From DATARH01 sp963712835 (GTDB lineage Bacteria > Pseudomonadota > Alphaproteobacteria > ATCC43930 > CGMCC-115725), in contig CAVQJJ010000011.1 in the NCBI GenBank assembly GCA_963712835.1, forward strand, positions 124,001 through 188,000: a stretch of DNA of 64,000 nucleotides, read 5' to 3'. The translations under genes and the position numbers were made by a program. This document shows, in pieces, positions 28,177 to 36,915 of the stretch. The notes beneath the pieces are model-generated. The model worked only from the letters and a program-made list of their open reading frames with translations, was not told where the DNA came from and made no database searches. Each line of letters opens with the position of its first letter. The stretch's first letter is position 1.

Positions 28177-28998
28177 ATGAGAGTGCATGTCGTCAACATA
28201 ATGCGCGGGACGCCCGATATCGCCGGGCAGACGCTCGACCGCTTCGCCGAGTTCGCACGGGCGGTCGAGGCGCACGGATTTCACGGGCTGTGGATGACGG
28301 ATTCGTTCGGCCGCGGCCGCGCGACGCTCGACCCCATCGTGCTGATGAGCGTCACCGCGGCGGTGACCAAGAAGGTCGAGATCGGCACCTGTGTGCTGCA
28401 GGTCCCGGTGCGCCACCCGGTCGAGCTGGCGCATCGCTGCGAGTTGCTGCACGCGTTGCTCGGCGACCGGTTGATGCTGGGGCTCGGCTGCGGCTCGACC
28501 AAGGCCGATTTCGACCTGGTCGGCGAGGATTACGACGCGCGCTTCAAGACGCTGATGACCTCGCTCGAGATCATGCGCGAGGCATGGGCCGGCAACCCCG
28601 TCGCGGGCGGACAGCTGACCCCGTGGCCGGGCACCGAGGGCGGGCCGCATCTGATGCTCGGCGCCTGGCGCAACAAGCGCTGGATCGTCTACGCCGCCGA
28701 GCGCTGCGCCGGGTGGATCGCCTCGGGCCTTTACAGCCAACCCGAGGAACTGGAGGCGGGCGTGCGCTTCTACCGCGATGCCGGCGGCAAGCGCGCGGTG
28801 CTGTCGAACGTCATCGTCGAGCTGCAGGGCGACATCGCCAACATGCCGCTCGCGGGTCGCGCGACGATGCAGATCACCAGCGCCGAGGAGGCGCTCGACC
28901 GCCTCCGGCGCATTCGCGCGGTCGGCTTTGACGACGTGCTGTGCATGGTCCGGCCGGAGGGTCTCGACGATTTGGCGCGGCTGAGGGATCAGCTTTGA
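28177..28998 (+). CDS. LLM-class F420/flavin-dependent oxidoreductase
   Basis: The 273-residue luciferase-like enzyme begins MRVHVVNIMRGTPD, shows the block VEIGTCVLQVPVRHP near residue 75 and GLGCGSTKADF near 110, and ends in a helix RLRDQL. The start is taken as ATG 28177, with GGAG 9 bases before it; the in-frame ATG at 28162 is possible and adds five residues. It is 109 bp behind the M20 gene and may be co-transcribed across the small palindrome. Cofactor and substrate unknown. Confidence 0.83.
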   Translation: MRVHVVNIMRGTPDIAGQTLDRFAEFARAVEAHGFHGLWMTDSFGRGRATLDPIVLMSVTAAVTKKVEIGTCVLQVPVRHPVELAHRCELLHALLGDRLMLGLGCGSTKADFDLVGEDYDARFKTLMTSLEIMREAWAGNPVAGGQLTPWPGTEGGPHLMLGAWRNKRWIVYAAERCAGWIASGLYSQPEELEAGVRFYRDAGGKRAVLSNVIVELQGDIANMPLAGRATMQITSAEEALDRLRRIRAVGFDDVLCMVRPEGLDDLARLRDQL

Positions 28999-29049
28999 TC
29001 GACGAGCTGCTCAAACGGATCGCCGCTCCCCCACAGAAGCGGTAATCGC

Positions 29050-29454
29050 GTGCGGGAACTCAAAACAACCTGGCTCTATTGCCTGCTTGCACAGGTCCGC
29101 GAGGGCTCAGCCGACACGATCTGGAGCAACGCGGAGCGGGCCATACCGATCTATGTTAAGCACCACGGCATGATCATGGACTTGATGGTGTCCGTTCATT
29201 TCGTGGCGTTTGGCATGATCGGCGAAAACAGGGAAACGGCTCAACGCAACAGCCAAGCGGCGGCTCGCGAATTGATGGCTGCGCTTGGTGACGACATCAA
29301 AATCGTCACCTTCGATGGCTCAATTGCCCACGGCAATATCGGAACAGGTTCCCGTCTGGCGTACACGGCTTGCGTGCCGGACTTCAGCCGAATGCTTGCC
29401 GCGCTGGTCGATGCGAAATACGGCGGCATTACCGAACTTGGATCGATCTCGTAA
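29050..29454 (+). CDS. Uncharacterised protein with a faint cyclase-homology pattern
   Basis: This is a 134-residue soluble protein starting at GTG 29050. I do not recognise it as a named family. The C-terminal stretch around residues 95-120 (HGNIGTGSRLAYTACVPDFSRML in part) resembles the GNIGS..RLDYT..G..VN.ASRL block of class III nucleotide cyclases. However, the N-terminal metal-Asp (FADIRGF) block is not visible, so if related it is degenerate and non-catalytic. Local base composition is less GC-rich than in the neighbours. It follows the LLM gene by 51 bp. Confidence 0.55.
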   Translation: MRELKTTWLYCLLAQVREGSADTIWSNAERAIPIYVKHHGMIMDLMVSVHFVAFGMIGENRETAQRNSQAAARELMAALGDDIKIVTFDGSIAHGNIGTGSRLAYTACVPDFSRMLAALVDAKYGGITELGSIS

Positions 29455-29548
29455 GCCCCACCAGAACGGCTGAGAGCGGCAGAACGCGAGCACTCGCAAT
29501 CCCTACAATATTGACGCCCGGCCGCGCGCCGCTTACCTAAAACCTCCC

Positions 29549-30073
29549 ATGGCTGTGCTTCCGATCATCACCGCGCCCGATCCGCGCCTCAAAACCGTCG
29601 CCAGGCCGCTCGAAAAGGTGACCCCGAGCATTCGCCGGCTGATGGACAACATGCTCGACACGATGTACGGCTCGATCGGCATCGGGCTTGCCGCGCCGCA
29701 GGTCGGCGTGTCGCAACGGATCATCGTCATCGACGTCGCACGCGAGGGCGAGAAGCCAAAACCGATGCGCATCGCCAACCCGGAGATCACCTGGCGCTCG
29801 CCCGAGACGACGGTCGCCAACGAGGGCTGCCTGTCGGTGCCCGAGCACTATGCCGATGTCAGCCGCGCCGCTGCGATCAAGCTGCGCTATCTCGACCACG
29901 AGAACGAAATCCGCGAGCTGGACGCGGACGGGCTGCTCGCGACCTGCCTGCAGCACGAGATCGACCACCTCGACGGCGTGCTGTTCGTCGATCACCTCTC
30001 GGCGCTGAAACGCGGCATGATCTTGCGCAAGCTGCAAAAGGCGAAACGCTCGAAGGCGCTCCAGCCCGCCTGA
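29549..30073 (+). CDS. def: Peptide deformylase
   Basis: The 174-residue metalloenzyme removes the N-formyl group from new proteins. All three signatures are present: GIGLAAPQ near residue 43, EGCLS near 91 (Cys metal ligand) and HEIDHL near 136 (two His ligands and catalytic Glu). Length is normal for type 1 enzymes. It lies 136 bp upstream of fmt with a palindromic repeat between them, the usual alphaproteobacterial def-fmt-truA order. Confidence 0.96.
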   Translation: MAVLPIITAPDPRLKTVARPLEKVTPSIRRLMDNMLDTMYGSIGIGLAAPQVGVSQRIIVIDVAREGEKPKPMRIANPEITWRSPETTVANEGCLSVPEHYADVSRAAAIKLRYLDHENEIRELDADGLLATCLQHEIDHLDGVLFVDHLSALKRGMILRKLQKAKRSKALQPA

Positions 30074-30093
30074 TCAACTGCACATCCGCCATA

Positions 30094-30205
30094 GCGTCGT
30101 TCGAGACGCGCCTTCGGCGCTCCTCAGGATGACGAACAACTTTGGATGGCTTAAAGAAAACCCGTCATCCTGAGAAGCTCGCGTAGCGGGCGTCTCGAAG
30201 GACGC
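30094..30205. repeat. Long inverted repeat between def and fmt
   Basis: Two roughly 42 bp arms (30094-30134 and 30163-30205) form an imperfect palindrome, sharing TTCGAGACG and CTCAGGATGACG in opposite orientation around about 28 bp of AT-richer sequence. Such elements are scattered in rhizobial intergenic regions. The second arm ends five bases before the fmt start codon, so the element may affect fmt translation or transcription. Confidence 0.75.
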
Positions 30206-30209
30206 TGTC

Positions 30210-31190
30210 ATGCCTACCCGAGACCCGATGGCGACCAAAGCGCTCGACCTAATCTTCATGGGGACGCCCGATTTCGCGGCGGTAATCCTCGGTGCGCTGG
30301 TCGCGGCCGGGCACCGCGTCAGGGCCGCCTATTGCCAGCCGCCACGCCCGGCCGGGCGCGGATACCGGCTGCAACCATCGCCTGTGCAGGAGCTAGCCGA
30401 GGAGCACGGCATCCCGGTGCGCTATCCGACGAGCCTGCGTGACCCCGTGGCGCAAACCGAATTCGCCGCGCTCGGGGCGGATGCGGCGGTGGTCGCGGCG
30501 TACGGGCTGATCCTGCCGCCGGCGATCCTCGGGGCGCCGCGGCTCGGCTGCATCAATGTCCACGCCTCGCTCTTGCCGCGCTGGCGCGGCGCCGCGCCGA
30601 TCCAGCGCGCAATCCTCGCCGGCGATGCGGAAACCGGCGTCACCATCATGCAGATGGACAAGGGCCTCGACACCGGGGCGATCCTCTTGCGGCAGGCTGA
30701 GCCGATCGGGCCGATGGCGACCGCAGGCGCGCTGACCGATCAGCTTGCGGCGCTCGGCGGCGAGCTGATCGTCACCGCGCTCGACCGGTTGGCGGTCGGC
30801 GAACTGCAACCACAGCCGCAATCCGAAGACGGCGTCACCTACGCCAAAAAGCTCAGCCGCGACGAGGCGCGGCTCGATTGGCGCGCGCCGGCCGCACAGC
30901 TCGAACGCCAGGTGCGCGCCTTCGACCCGTGGCCCGGCGCCTTCTTTCTGGTCAATTCCCCGGCAGGCGGCGAGCGCATTCGCGTGCTGTCGGCGGAAGT
31001 CGCCCCGCACACGGGGATGGAGATGCCGAGCACGGTGCTTGACGACCGTCTGACGATCGCCTGCGGCGAGGACGCGCTGCGGCCGTTGCGCGTGCAGCGC
31101 GCTGGCCGCGCGGCAATGGACACGCAAGCGTTGTTGCGCGGCTTCGCGCTGCCGGTGGGGACGATGCTCCCGTGCCCCGCTACAAGCTGA
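30210..31190 (+). CDS. fmt: Methionyl-tRNA formyltransferase
   Basis: The 326-residue enzyme formylates initiator Met-tRNA using 10-formyl-tetrahydrofolate. FMGTPDFA opens the Rossmann core. The catalytic Asn-His-Asp set is in INVHASLLPRWRGAAP and MDKGLDTG, and the C-terminal OB-fold begins near residue 210. The start is either ATG 30210 or ATG 30228, and neither has a strong ribosome site. The stop codon lies inside truA (19-base overlap), so the two are translationally coupled. Confidence 0.96.
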   Translation: MPTRDPMATKALDLIFMGTPDFAAVILGALVAAGHRVRAAYCQPPRPAGRGYRLQPSPVQELAEEHGIPVRYPTSLRDPVAQTEFAALGADAAVVAAYGLILPPAILGAPRLGCINVHASLLPRWRGAAPIQRAILAGDAETGVTIMQMDKGLDTGAILLRQAEPIGPMATAGALTDQLAALGGELIVTALDRLAVGELQPQPQSEDGVTYAKKLSRDEARLDWRAPAAQLERQVRAFDPWPGAFFLVNSPAGGERIRVLSAEVAPHTGMEMPSTVLDDRLTIACGEDALRPLRVQRAGRAAMDTQALLRGFALPVGTMLPCPATS

Positions 31191-31930
31191 CGCTCGAGTA
31201 CGACGGCACTGGCCTCGTCGGCTGGCAGCGCCAGCCGACGGGGATCTCGGTGCAGGCCTCGCTCGAACAGGCGGTCGCGAAGTTCTGCGGCGAGACGGTG
31301 CGGGTGCACGGCGCCGGCCGCACCGATGCCGGGGTCCACGCGCTGGCCCAGGTCGCGCATCTCGAGCTCGCGCGCGAGCACGATCCCGAAACGATCCGCG
31401 GCGCGCTCAATTACCATTTGCGGCCGGCGGCGATCAGCGTGCTGCTGGCCGAGCCGGTCGCGGACAATTTCGACGCGCGGCGCTCGGCGATCGGGCGGGT
31501 CTACCGCTACCGCATCCTCAACCGCCGCCCGCCGCCCATGCTCGACCGGATGCGGGTGTGGCACGTCTCGCCGCCGCTCGACCTTGCGGCCATGCAGGCG
31601 GGCGCGCGGCACTTACTCGGCACACACGATTTTTCGACCTTTCGCGACTCGCTGTGCCAGGCAAAATCGCCGGTGAAGACGCTGGATGCGTTGGATGTGA
31701 GCCGGCACGGCGAGGAAATCCATATCGAGGCGCGGGCGCGCTCGTTCCTGCACCACCAGGTGCGCAACATGGCCGGCACCTTGAAGCTGGTCGGGCTCGG
31801 GCAGTGGTCGCCCGACGATGTCTTGCGTGCCCTTGACGCGAAAGACCGCCGCGCCGGCGGCCCGACCGCCCCGGCCGAGGGACTTTATTTGGTGGCGGTG
31901 ACCTACGGCGTCGGCCAGATCAACGGCTGA
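31172..31930 (+). CDS. truA: tRNA pseudouridine(38-40) synthase
   Basis: The 252-residue enzyme makes pseudouridine at positions 38-40 of tRNAs. It opens with RYKLTLEYDGTGLVGWQRQ (given in part) and has the catalytic Asp in GRTDAGVHA near residue 53. The GTG at 31172 overlaps the end of fmt. The last 28 bases overlap the 3' end of the converging alpha/beta hydrolase gene. Confidence 0.95.
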   Translation: MPRYKLTLEYDGTGLVGWQRQPTGISVQASLEQAVAKFCGETVRVHGAGRTDAGVHALAQVAHLELAREHDPETIRGALNYHLRPAAISVLLAEPVADNFDARRSAIGRVYRYRILNRRPPPMLDRMRVWHVSPPLDLAAMQAGARHLLGTHDFSTFRDSLCQAKSPVKTLDALDVSRHGEEIHIEARARSFLHHQVRNMAGTLKLVGLGQWSPDDVLRALDAKDRRAGGPTAPAEGLYLVAVTYGVGQING

Positions 31931-32739
31931 CCGTAGAAATTGCGCCGGACGAAATCGACGGCCCACTGCCATTTATTGTTGTCGTTCGGCGGCATGTAAT
32001 CGAGGTGGCCGAAATCCTCACGGTCGGCGATCTGCCAGGGCGCGGTCACGCCAACGGCGGGCGGCGGCGGACCGTCATAACCGAGCGCCGTCTGCAGCGT
32101 ATGGTCGTGGTAAATCTGATCGGCGATCGCGTCGCCGGGCGGGAATGCGAGCTTCAACACATCGTCTTCATGCGATGCCAGCACCGCGATGCGCTCGGAG
32201 TTGGCGGCGGCGGCGTATTGTGTTCCCAGGCAGTCGCGGTTGATCGCGCCTGCCATCAGGCACAGCACGCGCGCCTTGCGCGGTGATGCGAGACCGGCGA
32301 CTGCCTGCAACACCATCCGCGCGCCGAGGCTGTGCGAGGCGAAGGACAGGCTCTGCGCGCCGGCGCACCAGGTATTGCAGAAGGTGGCGAGCCGCCGTCC
32401 GCTATCCATCGCCGGCCCGCCTTCCCACGGGTAATCGAGAAACGGTACGCCGCCGTCGCCCGGCCACAACATGCCGATGAACAGGTACGGAGCGGCTAGA
32501 TTGAGGTAGCGGGCCACCAATTCCAGCGACTCGGCGCCGCCCTGGTACGAGACGTTGAAGCCGTGGGTGTAGAACAGGATGTTCTTGCCGCCAACCAGCG
32601 CCGGCACCTCCGACCACTGCACCACCGACAGCGCCGGAGCGGTCGCGGGCGGCGGCGGCGCACCGTCGCCACGCAGCAGATAGGGGTCGCAGACCGCGCC
32701 TCCGGGTCCGCGGAAATTGAGAAAATAGGTGTCGGGCAT
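31903..32739 (-). CDS. Alpha/beta hydrolase (DUF900-like esterase), first of a two-gene cassette by position
   Basis: The 278-residue protein has FYTHGFNVSY near residue 57 (oxyanion region), the nucleophile elbow SHSLGARM near 134 and a likely catalytic His near the C-terminus in FGHLDY. This resembles the DUF900 group of alpha/beta hydrolases, which have no assigned substrate. No signal peptide is seen. It lies 1 bp downstream of the membrane-protein gene 32741-33409 and converges on truA with a 28 bp overlap. The pair sits between truA and the dap genes, where rhizobial genomes usually have no such genes. Confidence 0.75.
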   Translation of the reverse strand: MPDTYFLNFRGPGGAVCDPYLLRGDGAPPPPATAPALSVVQWSEVPALVGGKNILFYTHGFNVSYQGGAESLELVARYLNLAAPYLFIGMLWPGDGGVPFLDYPWEGGPAMDSGRRLATFCNTWCAGAQSLSFASHSLGARMVLQAVAGLASPRKARVLCLMAGAINRDCLGTQYAAAANSERIAVLASHEDDVLKLAFPPGDAIADQIYHDHTLQTALGYDGPPPPAVGVTAPWQIADREDFGHLDYMPPNDNNKWQWAVDFVRRNFYGQPLIWPTP

Positions 32740-32740
32740 G

Positions 32741-33409
32741 CTATGCCTTCACGGCACGGACGGCGGCGACGGCGTTTTGCAGCGCGGTCACCACATCCTT
32801 CGATACCGGCGCCAGCGGCGCCGCGATCAGCCCCACCAGCAGCGCCTGCCACCAATCCACACCATTGATGAAGTACTTTTCGGCGATCAGTGCCAATACC
32901 ACCGCGACCACCACGGAGAGTGCCTTGGCGGCATTGCGATAGAGCTGGTCGGCGCGTTCATAGGCCTCGTCGAGCACCGCGCTCAGCACCGCGTCGAACT
33001 GCGCGATCACCGCGAGCTCTTGGGGGCTCACCGTTTGGCCGGTCTTCGCCTTGGCGGCAGCCGATCCCAGATCATCCGCTGCCACTCCGGTCAGACTGGC
33101 AAGTGCGGTCGCGTCGCCCTGTGTCAGACGCAAATGGATCAGCGTGCGTGCCTTGGCTTTCTGGTCTGCAGCGGCGACGCCGTTGAGCCAGTTCGCCCGC
33201 AACGTCTCGATGATGTCCTCTTGACGAAGCGCCGTTGGTCCGTCAGCAACGTCTGGAGAGAAGGGCTCAACAGCCTTCTTGATGTAACCAAAGCCGAATC
33301 GGGACGGGCCGCCCCAGAACACCTTGGAGGCGTCAACCAGCCCCATCGAGGCCGTGCCTAATGCACCTGCTGCGGAAATGATGCTGACAACGGTAGTGAT
33401 ATCCGTCAC
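32741..33409 (-). CDS. Small membrane protein of unknown function
   Basis: The 222-residue protein is unrecognised. It has a Gly/Ala-rich N-terminal hydrophobic stretch (ISAAGALGTASMG) and a soluble helical middle with many Ala, Gln and Asp. Two predicted membrane helices lie close together at the C-terminus (LSVVVAVVLALIAE and WWQALLVGLIAAPLA). The start is taken as GTG 33409, with GGGGGAGG five bases upstream; the TTG at 33424 is possible. Upstream (33425-33492) is strikingly AT-rich. It is followed immediately by the hydrolase gene, so the two are very likely translated from one message. Confidence 0.7.
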   Translation of the reverse strand: MTDITTVVSIISAAGALGTASMGLVDASKVFWGGPSRFGFGYIKKAVEPFSPDVADGPTALRQEDIIETLRANWLNGVAAADQKAKARTLIHLRLTQGDATALASLTGVAADDLGSAAAKAKTGQTVSPQELAVIAQFDAVLSAVLDEAYERADQLYRNAAKALSVVVAVVLALIAEKYFINGVDWWQALLVGLIAAPLAPVSKDVVTALQNAVAAVRAVKA

Positions 33410-33492
33410 CACAACCTCCCCCAACGTGCTATTCCGCCAAATTTACCTCATAGGTAGCCAATCAACAAACACGAAACTACTAAAAGGCGAGT

Positions 33493-34068
33493 CTAATAAA
33501 GCGACGAACTGATGTGGCTGAGGATCGTCGCCAGCACGACATCGACAAAGATGACGAGCGCCGCCTTGGGGCGGCTGACCTCCAGCGCGACATAAGAGAC
33601 GTACCACTCGTAGACGAGAGCGGCGACGCCGACGATGAGGTCGGCGATCAGCATCCCCTCGGTCGACAGCAGCCCGGCGCCGCCCCCTAGAGCCACCATC
33701 GCGAACACCGCGGTCTGCGGCGCCTGGCACCAATTGTACGCGACCATAAAGGCGAAATAGCGCTCGCTGCGGCGCAGCCAATCGACCAGCGGGATCATCA
33801 CCAGCGGGAATGCCACCCACGAAATCACGTAGTGGATGGTCTCGACCAGCAGCACGCGCAGCGGATCGAGCTCGGGCGCGGGGCCGAGCTCGATCGGAAA
33901 CGCCAAAAGGACCAGATAGAGCGGATAGCACAGCACACCGGCGCGGAAGGAGTGCCAGAACCCCTCTTCGGTCGGGTCGAAGCAAGCCATGCCGCCGCGA
34001 TCGCCGCGCGCCAGCCGCAATGCGCCGGTGAGCGCCAGCCATGCCTCCGCCCACCATGCGGTCGCCAT
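33493..34068 (-). CDS. Conserved membrane protein next to dapE
   Basis: The 191-residue inner-membrane protein has about five predicted helices (for example FRAGVLCYPLYLVLLAFPIEL, in part, and LLIVGVAALVYEW-like segments), a MACFDPTEEGFWHSF loop and no known catalytic motif. It is 6 bp downstream of dapE and probably in the same operon. A membrane protein at this place is common in rhizobial genomes, as I recall, but its role is unknown. Confidence 0.78.
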   Translation of the reverse strand: MATAWWAEAWLALTGALRLARGDRGGMACFDPTEEGFWHSFRAGVLCYPLYLVLLAFPIELGPAPELDPLRVLLVETIHYVISWVAFPLVMIPLVDWLRRSERYFAFMVAYNWCQAPQTAVFAMVALGGGAGLLSTEGMLIADLIVGVAALVYEWYVSYVALEVSRPKAALVIFVDVVLATILSHISSSLY

Positions 34069-34074
34069 ATGACC

Positions 34075-35244
34075 TCAGTCTTTGTCCGGTGGAGCGTTGC
34101 CGAAGAAGCGGTCGAGAAATCCGCCGTAAATCCGCACCAGCCGGGTGATGTCGGCCAACTCCACGCGTTCGTCGATCTTGTGCATGGTCTGCCCGACCAG
34201 GCCGAACTCGGCGACCGGGCAATAGGCCTGGATGAAGCGCGCGTCCGAGGTGCCGCCGGTGGTGCTGAGCTCGGTGTCGAGGCCGGTCACATCGCGGATC
34301 GCGCCGGCGAGGCAATCGCTGACCTTGCCGGGCGGCACCAGGAAGCTTTCGCCGCTCACCTCCCAGACAAGCTGGTAGTTCGGATCGACCCGGTCGAGCA
34401 CGTCCTTGACCCAGGATTTGAGCTTGGCGCTGGTCCAGACATCGTTGAAGCGGATATTGAAGGTGGCCTTGGCGATGCCGGGAATGACGTTGGTCGTCGG
34501 GTTGCCGATGTCGATCGTCGTGACCTGCAACCCCGATTTCTGGAAATGCGCGGTACCGTCGTCGAGCGGGCGCGCGGTCAAGCCGGCGAGCAGCGCGACC
34601 AGCCGGTGCGCGGCGTTGTCGGCGAGATGCGGATAGGCGACGTGGCCCTGCACGCCCGCGACCGTCATCCGGCCGGTCATGCTGCCGCGCCGGCCGATCT
34701 TGATCATGTCGCCCAATTGCGTCGCCGAGGTCGGCTCGCCGACGACGCAGGCGTCGATCGGCTCGCCGCGCGCCTTGAGCCAATCGAGCACCTTCCGCGT
34801 GCCGTTGATCGCGACCCCCTCCTCGTCGCCGGTGATGAGAAACGAGATCGAGCCGGTGAAACCGGGGCCGCGCCGGTCGAGAAAAGCCTCGGCGGCGGCG
34901 ATGAAGGCGGCAATAGCGCCCTTCATGTCGACCGCGCCGCGCCCGCACAGCACGCCATCTTTGAGCACGGCGCCGAACGGCTCGAACGACCACTGATCCG
35001 CCGCGCCCACCGGCACCACGTCGGTATGACCCGCGAAACACAGGTTGGGGCTACCGGTGCCCCGGCGCGCGTAGAGATTGGCGATCGGGTCGGTATTGTC
35101 CTCCTCGAAGGTGAGGCGGTGACAGGTGAAGCCGAGGCCTTCCAGCGTTTGCGCCAGCACTTCGAGCGCACCCTCGTCCTTTGGGGTGACGCTCGGCCGG
35201 CGGATCAGCTCCGCCGCGAGGGTACAGGGGTCAATCACGAGCAC
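34075..35244 (-). CDS. dapE: Succinyl-diaminopimelate desuccinylase
   Basis: This 389-residue M20 metalloenzyme of lysine/peptidoglycan synthesis removes succinate from N-succinyl-LL-diaminopimelate. Metal and catalytic motifs are AGHTDVVPVG near residue 70, GRGAVDMKG near 101 and TGDEEG near 137. GTG 35244 is taken as start. It is downstream of dapD with an intervening REP-type repeat (35255-35333), and is followed by the membrane-protein gene. Confidence 0.95.
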   Translation of the reverse strand: MLVIDPCTLAAELIRRPSVTPKDEGALEVLAQTLEGLGFTCHRLTFEEDNTDPIANLYARRGTGSPNLCFAGHTDVVPVGAADQWSFEPFGAVLKDGVLCGRGAVDMKGAIAAFIAAAEAFLDRRGPGFTGSISFLITGDEEGVAINGTRKVLDWLKARGEPIDACVVGEPTSATQLGDMIKIGRRGSMTGRMTVAGVQGHVAYPHLADNAAHRLVALLAGLTARPLDDGTAHFQKSGLQVTTIDIGNPTTNVIPGIAKATFNIRFNDVWTSAKLKSWVKDVLDRVDPNYQLVWEVSGESFLVPPGKVSDCLAGAIRDVTGLDTELSTTGGTSDARFIQAYCPVAEFGLVGQTMHKIDERVELADITRLVRIYGGFLDRFFGNAPPDKD

Positions 35245-35254
35245 ATTTCCCGCC

Positions 35255-35333
35255 CGTCGCCCCCGCGCAGGCGGGGCCCAGGGCAGCCGTATCGTCGCTC
35301 GCCCCTGGGTTCCCGCTTTCGCGGGAAAGACGA
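35255..35333. repeat. REP-type doublet between dapD and dapE
   Basis: Two hairpins (CCCCGC-GCAG-GCGGGG at the left, CCCGCTTTCGCGGG at the right) are joined by sequence that pairs GCCCAGGG with CCCCTGGG. It is the same module that forms the core of the MITE-like repeats and recurs at 38151 and 54158. It lies 11 bases before the dapE start codon. Confidence 0.75.
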
Positions 35334-35361
35334 AAGAGAGATTGTCCAGCCTTTGACATCG

Positions 35362-36207
35362 CTAGTCGCGCAGCAGCTCGTTGATCGAGGTCTTGGCGCG
35401 GGTCTGCGCATCGACCTGCTTGACGATGACCGCGCAGTAAAGGCTCGGGCCGGGTTGCCCGTTGGGCAGCGCCTTGCCGGGCAGCGACCCCGGCACCACG
35501 ACCGAATAGGCCGGCACGCGGCCCATGAATATCTCGCCGGTGTCGCGGTTGACGATCTTGGTCGTCGAGCTGATGAAGGTGCCCATCGCCAGCACCGCGC
35601 CCTGCTCGACGATGACCCCTTCGACCACCTCGCTACGCGCGCCGATAAAGCAATCGTCCTCGATGATGACCGGCTCGGCCTGGAGCGGCTCCAGCACGCC
35701 GCCGATCCCGACGCCGCCCGACAGGTGGCAGTTCTTGCCGATCTGCGCGCAGGAGCCGACCGTCGCCCAGGTGTCGACCATCGTGTTGCTGCCGACATGG
35801 GCGCCGACATTCACAAAGCTCGGCATCAGCACGACGTTGGGCGCGATATAGGCCGAGCGGCGGACAATCGCCCCCGGCACCGCGCGGAACCCCGCTTCGC
35901 GAAAGCGGTTCGGCCCCCAGCCGGCGAATTTCGAGGGCACCTTGTCCCACCATTTGGCCGCATCCGGCCCGCCGCCGATTTCGCCCATGTCGTTGAGGCG
36001 GAACGACAGCAGCACCGCCTTCTTGAGCCATTGATGAACCTGCCACTTGCCGCCCTCCGGCTTTTCGGCGACGCGCAGCTCGCCCGAATCCATGCCCTCC
36101 AACGCGGCCTCGACCGCGTCGCGGTACTCGCCCTTGGTCGCGGTGGAGATCGTGTCGCGCGCCTCCCAGGCGGCGTCGACGGTGCGGGCAAGGTCCGATT
36201 GGCTCAT
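35362..36207 (-). CDS. dapD: Tetrahydrodipicolinate N-succinyltransferase
   Basis: The 281-residue enzyme succinylates tetrahydrodipicolinate in lysine and peptidoglycan synthesis. The C-terminal half is a left-handed beta helix of hexapeptide repeats (AYIAPNVVLMPSFVNVGAHVG, then GSCAQIGKNCHLSGGVGIGG, each in part). Start is ATG 36207 at MSQSDLA; the open frame upstream of it is not conserved. It is transcribed divergently from the SIS-domain gene at 36292. Confidence 0.96.
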   Translation of the reverse strand: MSQSDLARTVDAAWEARDTISTATKGEYRDAVEAALEGMDSGELRVAEKPEGGKWQVHQWLKKAVLLSFRLNDMGEIGGGPDAAKWWDKVPSKFAGWGPNRFREAGFRAVPGAIVRRSAYIAPNVVLMPSFVNVGAHVGSNTMVDTWATVGSCAQIGKNCHLSGGVGIGGVLEPLQAEPVIIEDDCFIGARSEVVEGVIVEQGAVLAMGTFISSTTKIVNRDTGEIFMGRVPAYSVVVPGSLPGKALPNGQPGPSLYCAVIVKQVDAQTRAKTSINELLRD

Positions 36208-36291
36208 TGAGACAAGTCCGGGAAAGGGGCTGAAAAGGGAGGGCAACCATGATAGAGCCATGGCGGAAGGTCAACCGAGGCGTCCGTTTTC

Positions 36292-36915
36292 ATGGCGAAC
36301 TTCCCCGACAAACTCTATCCCAGCGCCGGCGGCTATTTCACCGGCTACCGCGAGGCGATGGCCGAGGCCTGGACCAGCGTCGACCCCGCCGCGTTCGAGC
36401 GCGCCGCTGCGATGCTCGCCGAGGCGATCAAGGCGAAGCGCATGATCTACGCCTGCGGCAATGGCGGGTCGGCGGCGATTTCAGGCCATTTGCTGTGTGA
36501 TTTCCTGAAAGGCATCCAGACCGATACGGCCCTCAGGCCGCGCGTCGTCAGCCTCGCCTCGCATCTGGAGCTCATCACCGCGATCGCCAACGACATTTCC
36601 TATGATGAAATCTTCGCCTACCAGCTCAGGACGATGGCGGCGGCGGGCGACGTCTTGATGACGATCAGCAGCTCGGGCAATTCCGAGAACATCGTGCGGG
36701 CGATCGACTGGGCGCGGCGGAACGGTGTCGGCACGATCGCGATGACCGGGTTCACGGGCGGCCGCAGCGCCAAGCTCGCCGACATCAACCTGCATGTCGT
36801 GGCGGAGAATTACGGCATCATCGAGGACATCCACCAGTCGATGATGCACGCGCTCGCGCAATATCTGCGGCAAAGCGCGATGGCCCCCGGCGCGCATGTC
36901 AGCCACCGGTTCTAG
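36292..36915 (+). CDS. SIS-domain phosphosugar isomerase (GmhA-like)
   Basis: This 207-residue protein has a single sugar-isomerase domain with CGNGGSAA near residue 48 and ISSSGNSEN near 125, the phosphosugar-binding loops. It resembles sedoheptulose-7-phosphate isomerase (heptose pathway) and the DiaA-like regulators of replication initiation. The metal region reads GHLLCDF against the usual QHFAAEL, so assignment to GmhA proper is uncertain. Its stop overlaps that of uppP by 4 bases. Confidence 0.8.
   Translation: MANFPDKLYPSAGGYFTGYREAMAEAWTSVDPAAFERAAAMLAEAIKAKRMIYACGNGGSAAISGHLLCDFLKGIQTDTALRPRVVSLASHLELITAIANDISYDEIFAYQLRTMAAAGDVLMTISSSGNSENIVRAIDWARRNGVGTIAMTGFTGGRSAKLADINLHVVAENYGIIEDIHQSMMHALAQYLRQSAMAPGAHVSHRF

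Noticed and set aside
28996..29046. A 16-codon open frame with TTG start just before the 134-residue gene
   Set aside because: No ribosome site of note and no pattern such as an attenuator leader; too short to support.
33832..36210. A 792-codon open frame on the plus strand opposite dapE and dapD
   Set aside because: Both genes on the other strand are certain; the frame's product has no family features and is rich in Arg, Ala and His as expected of a shadow.
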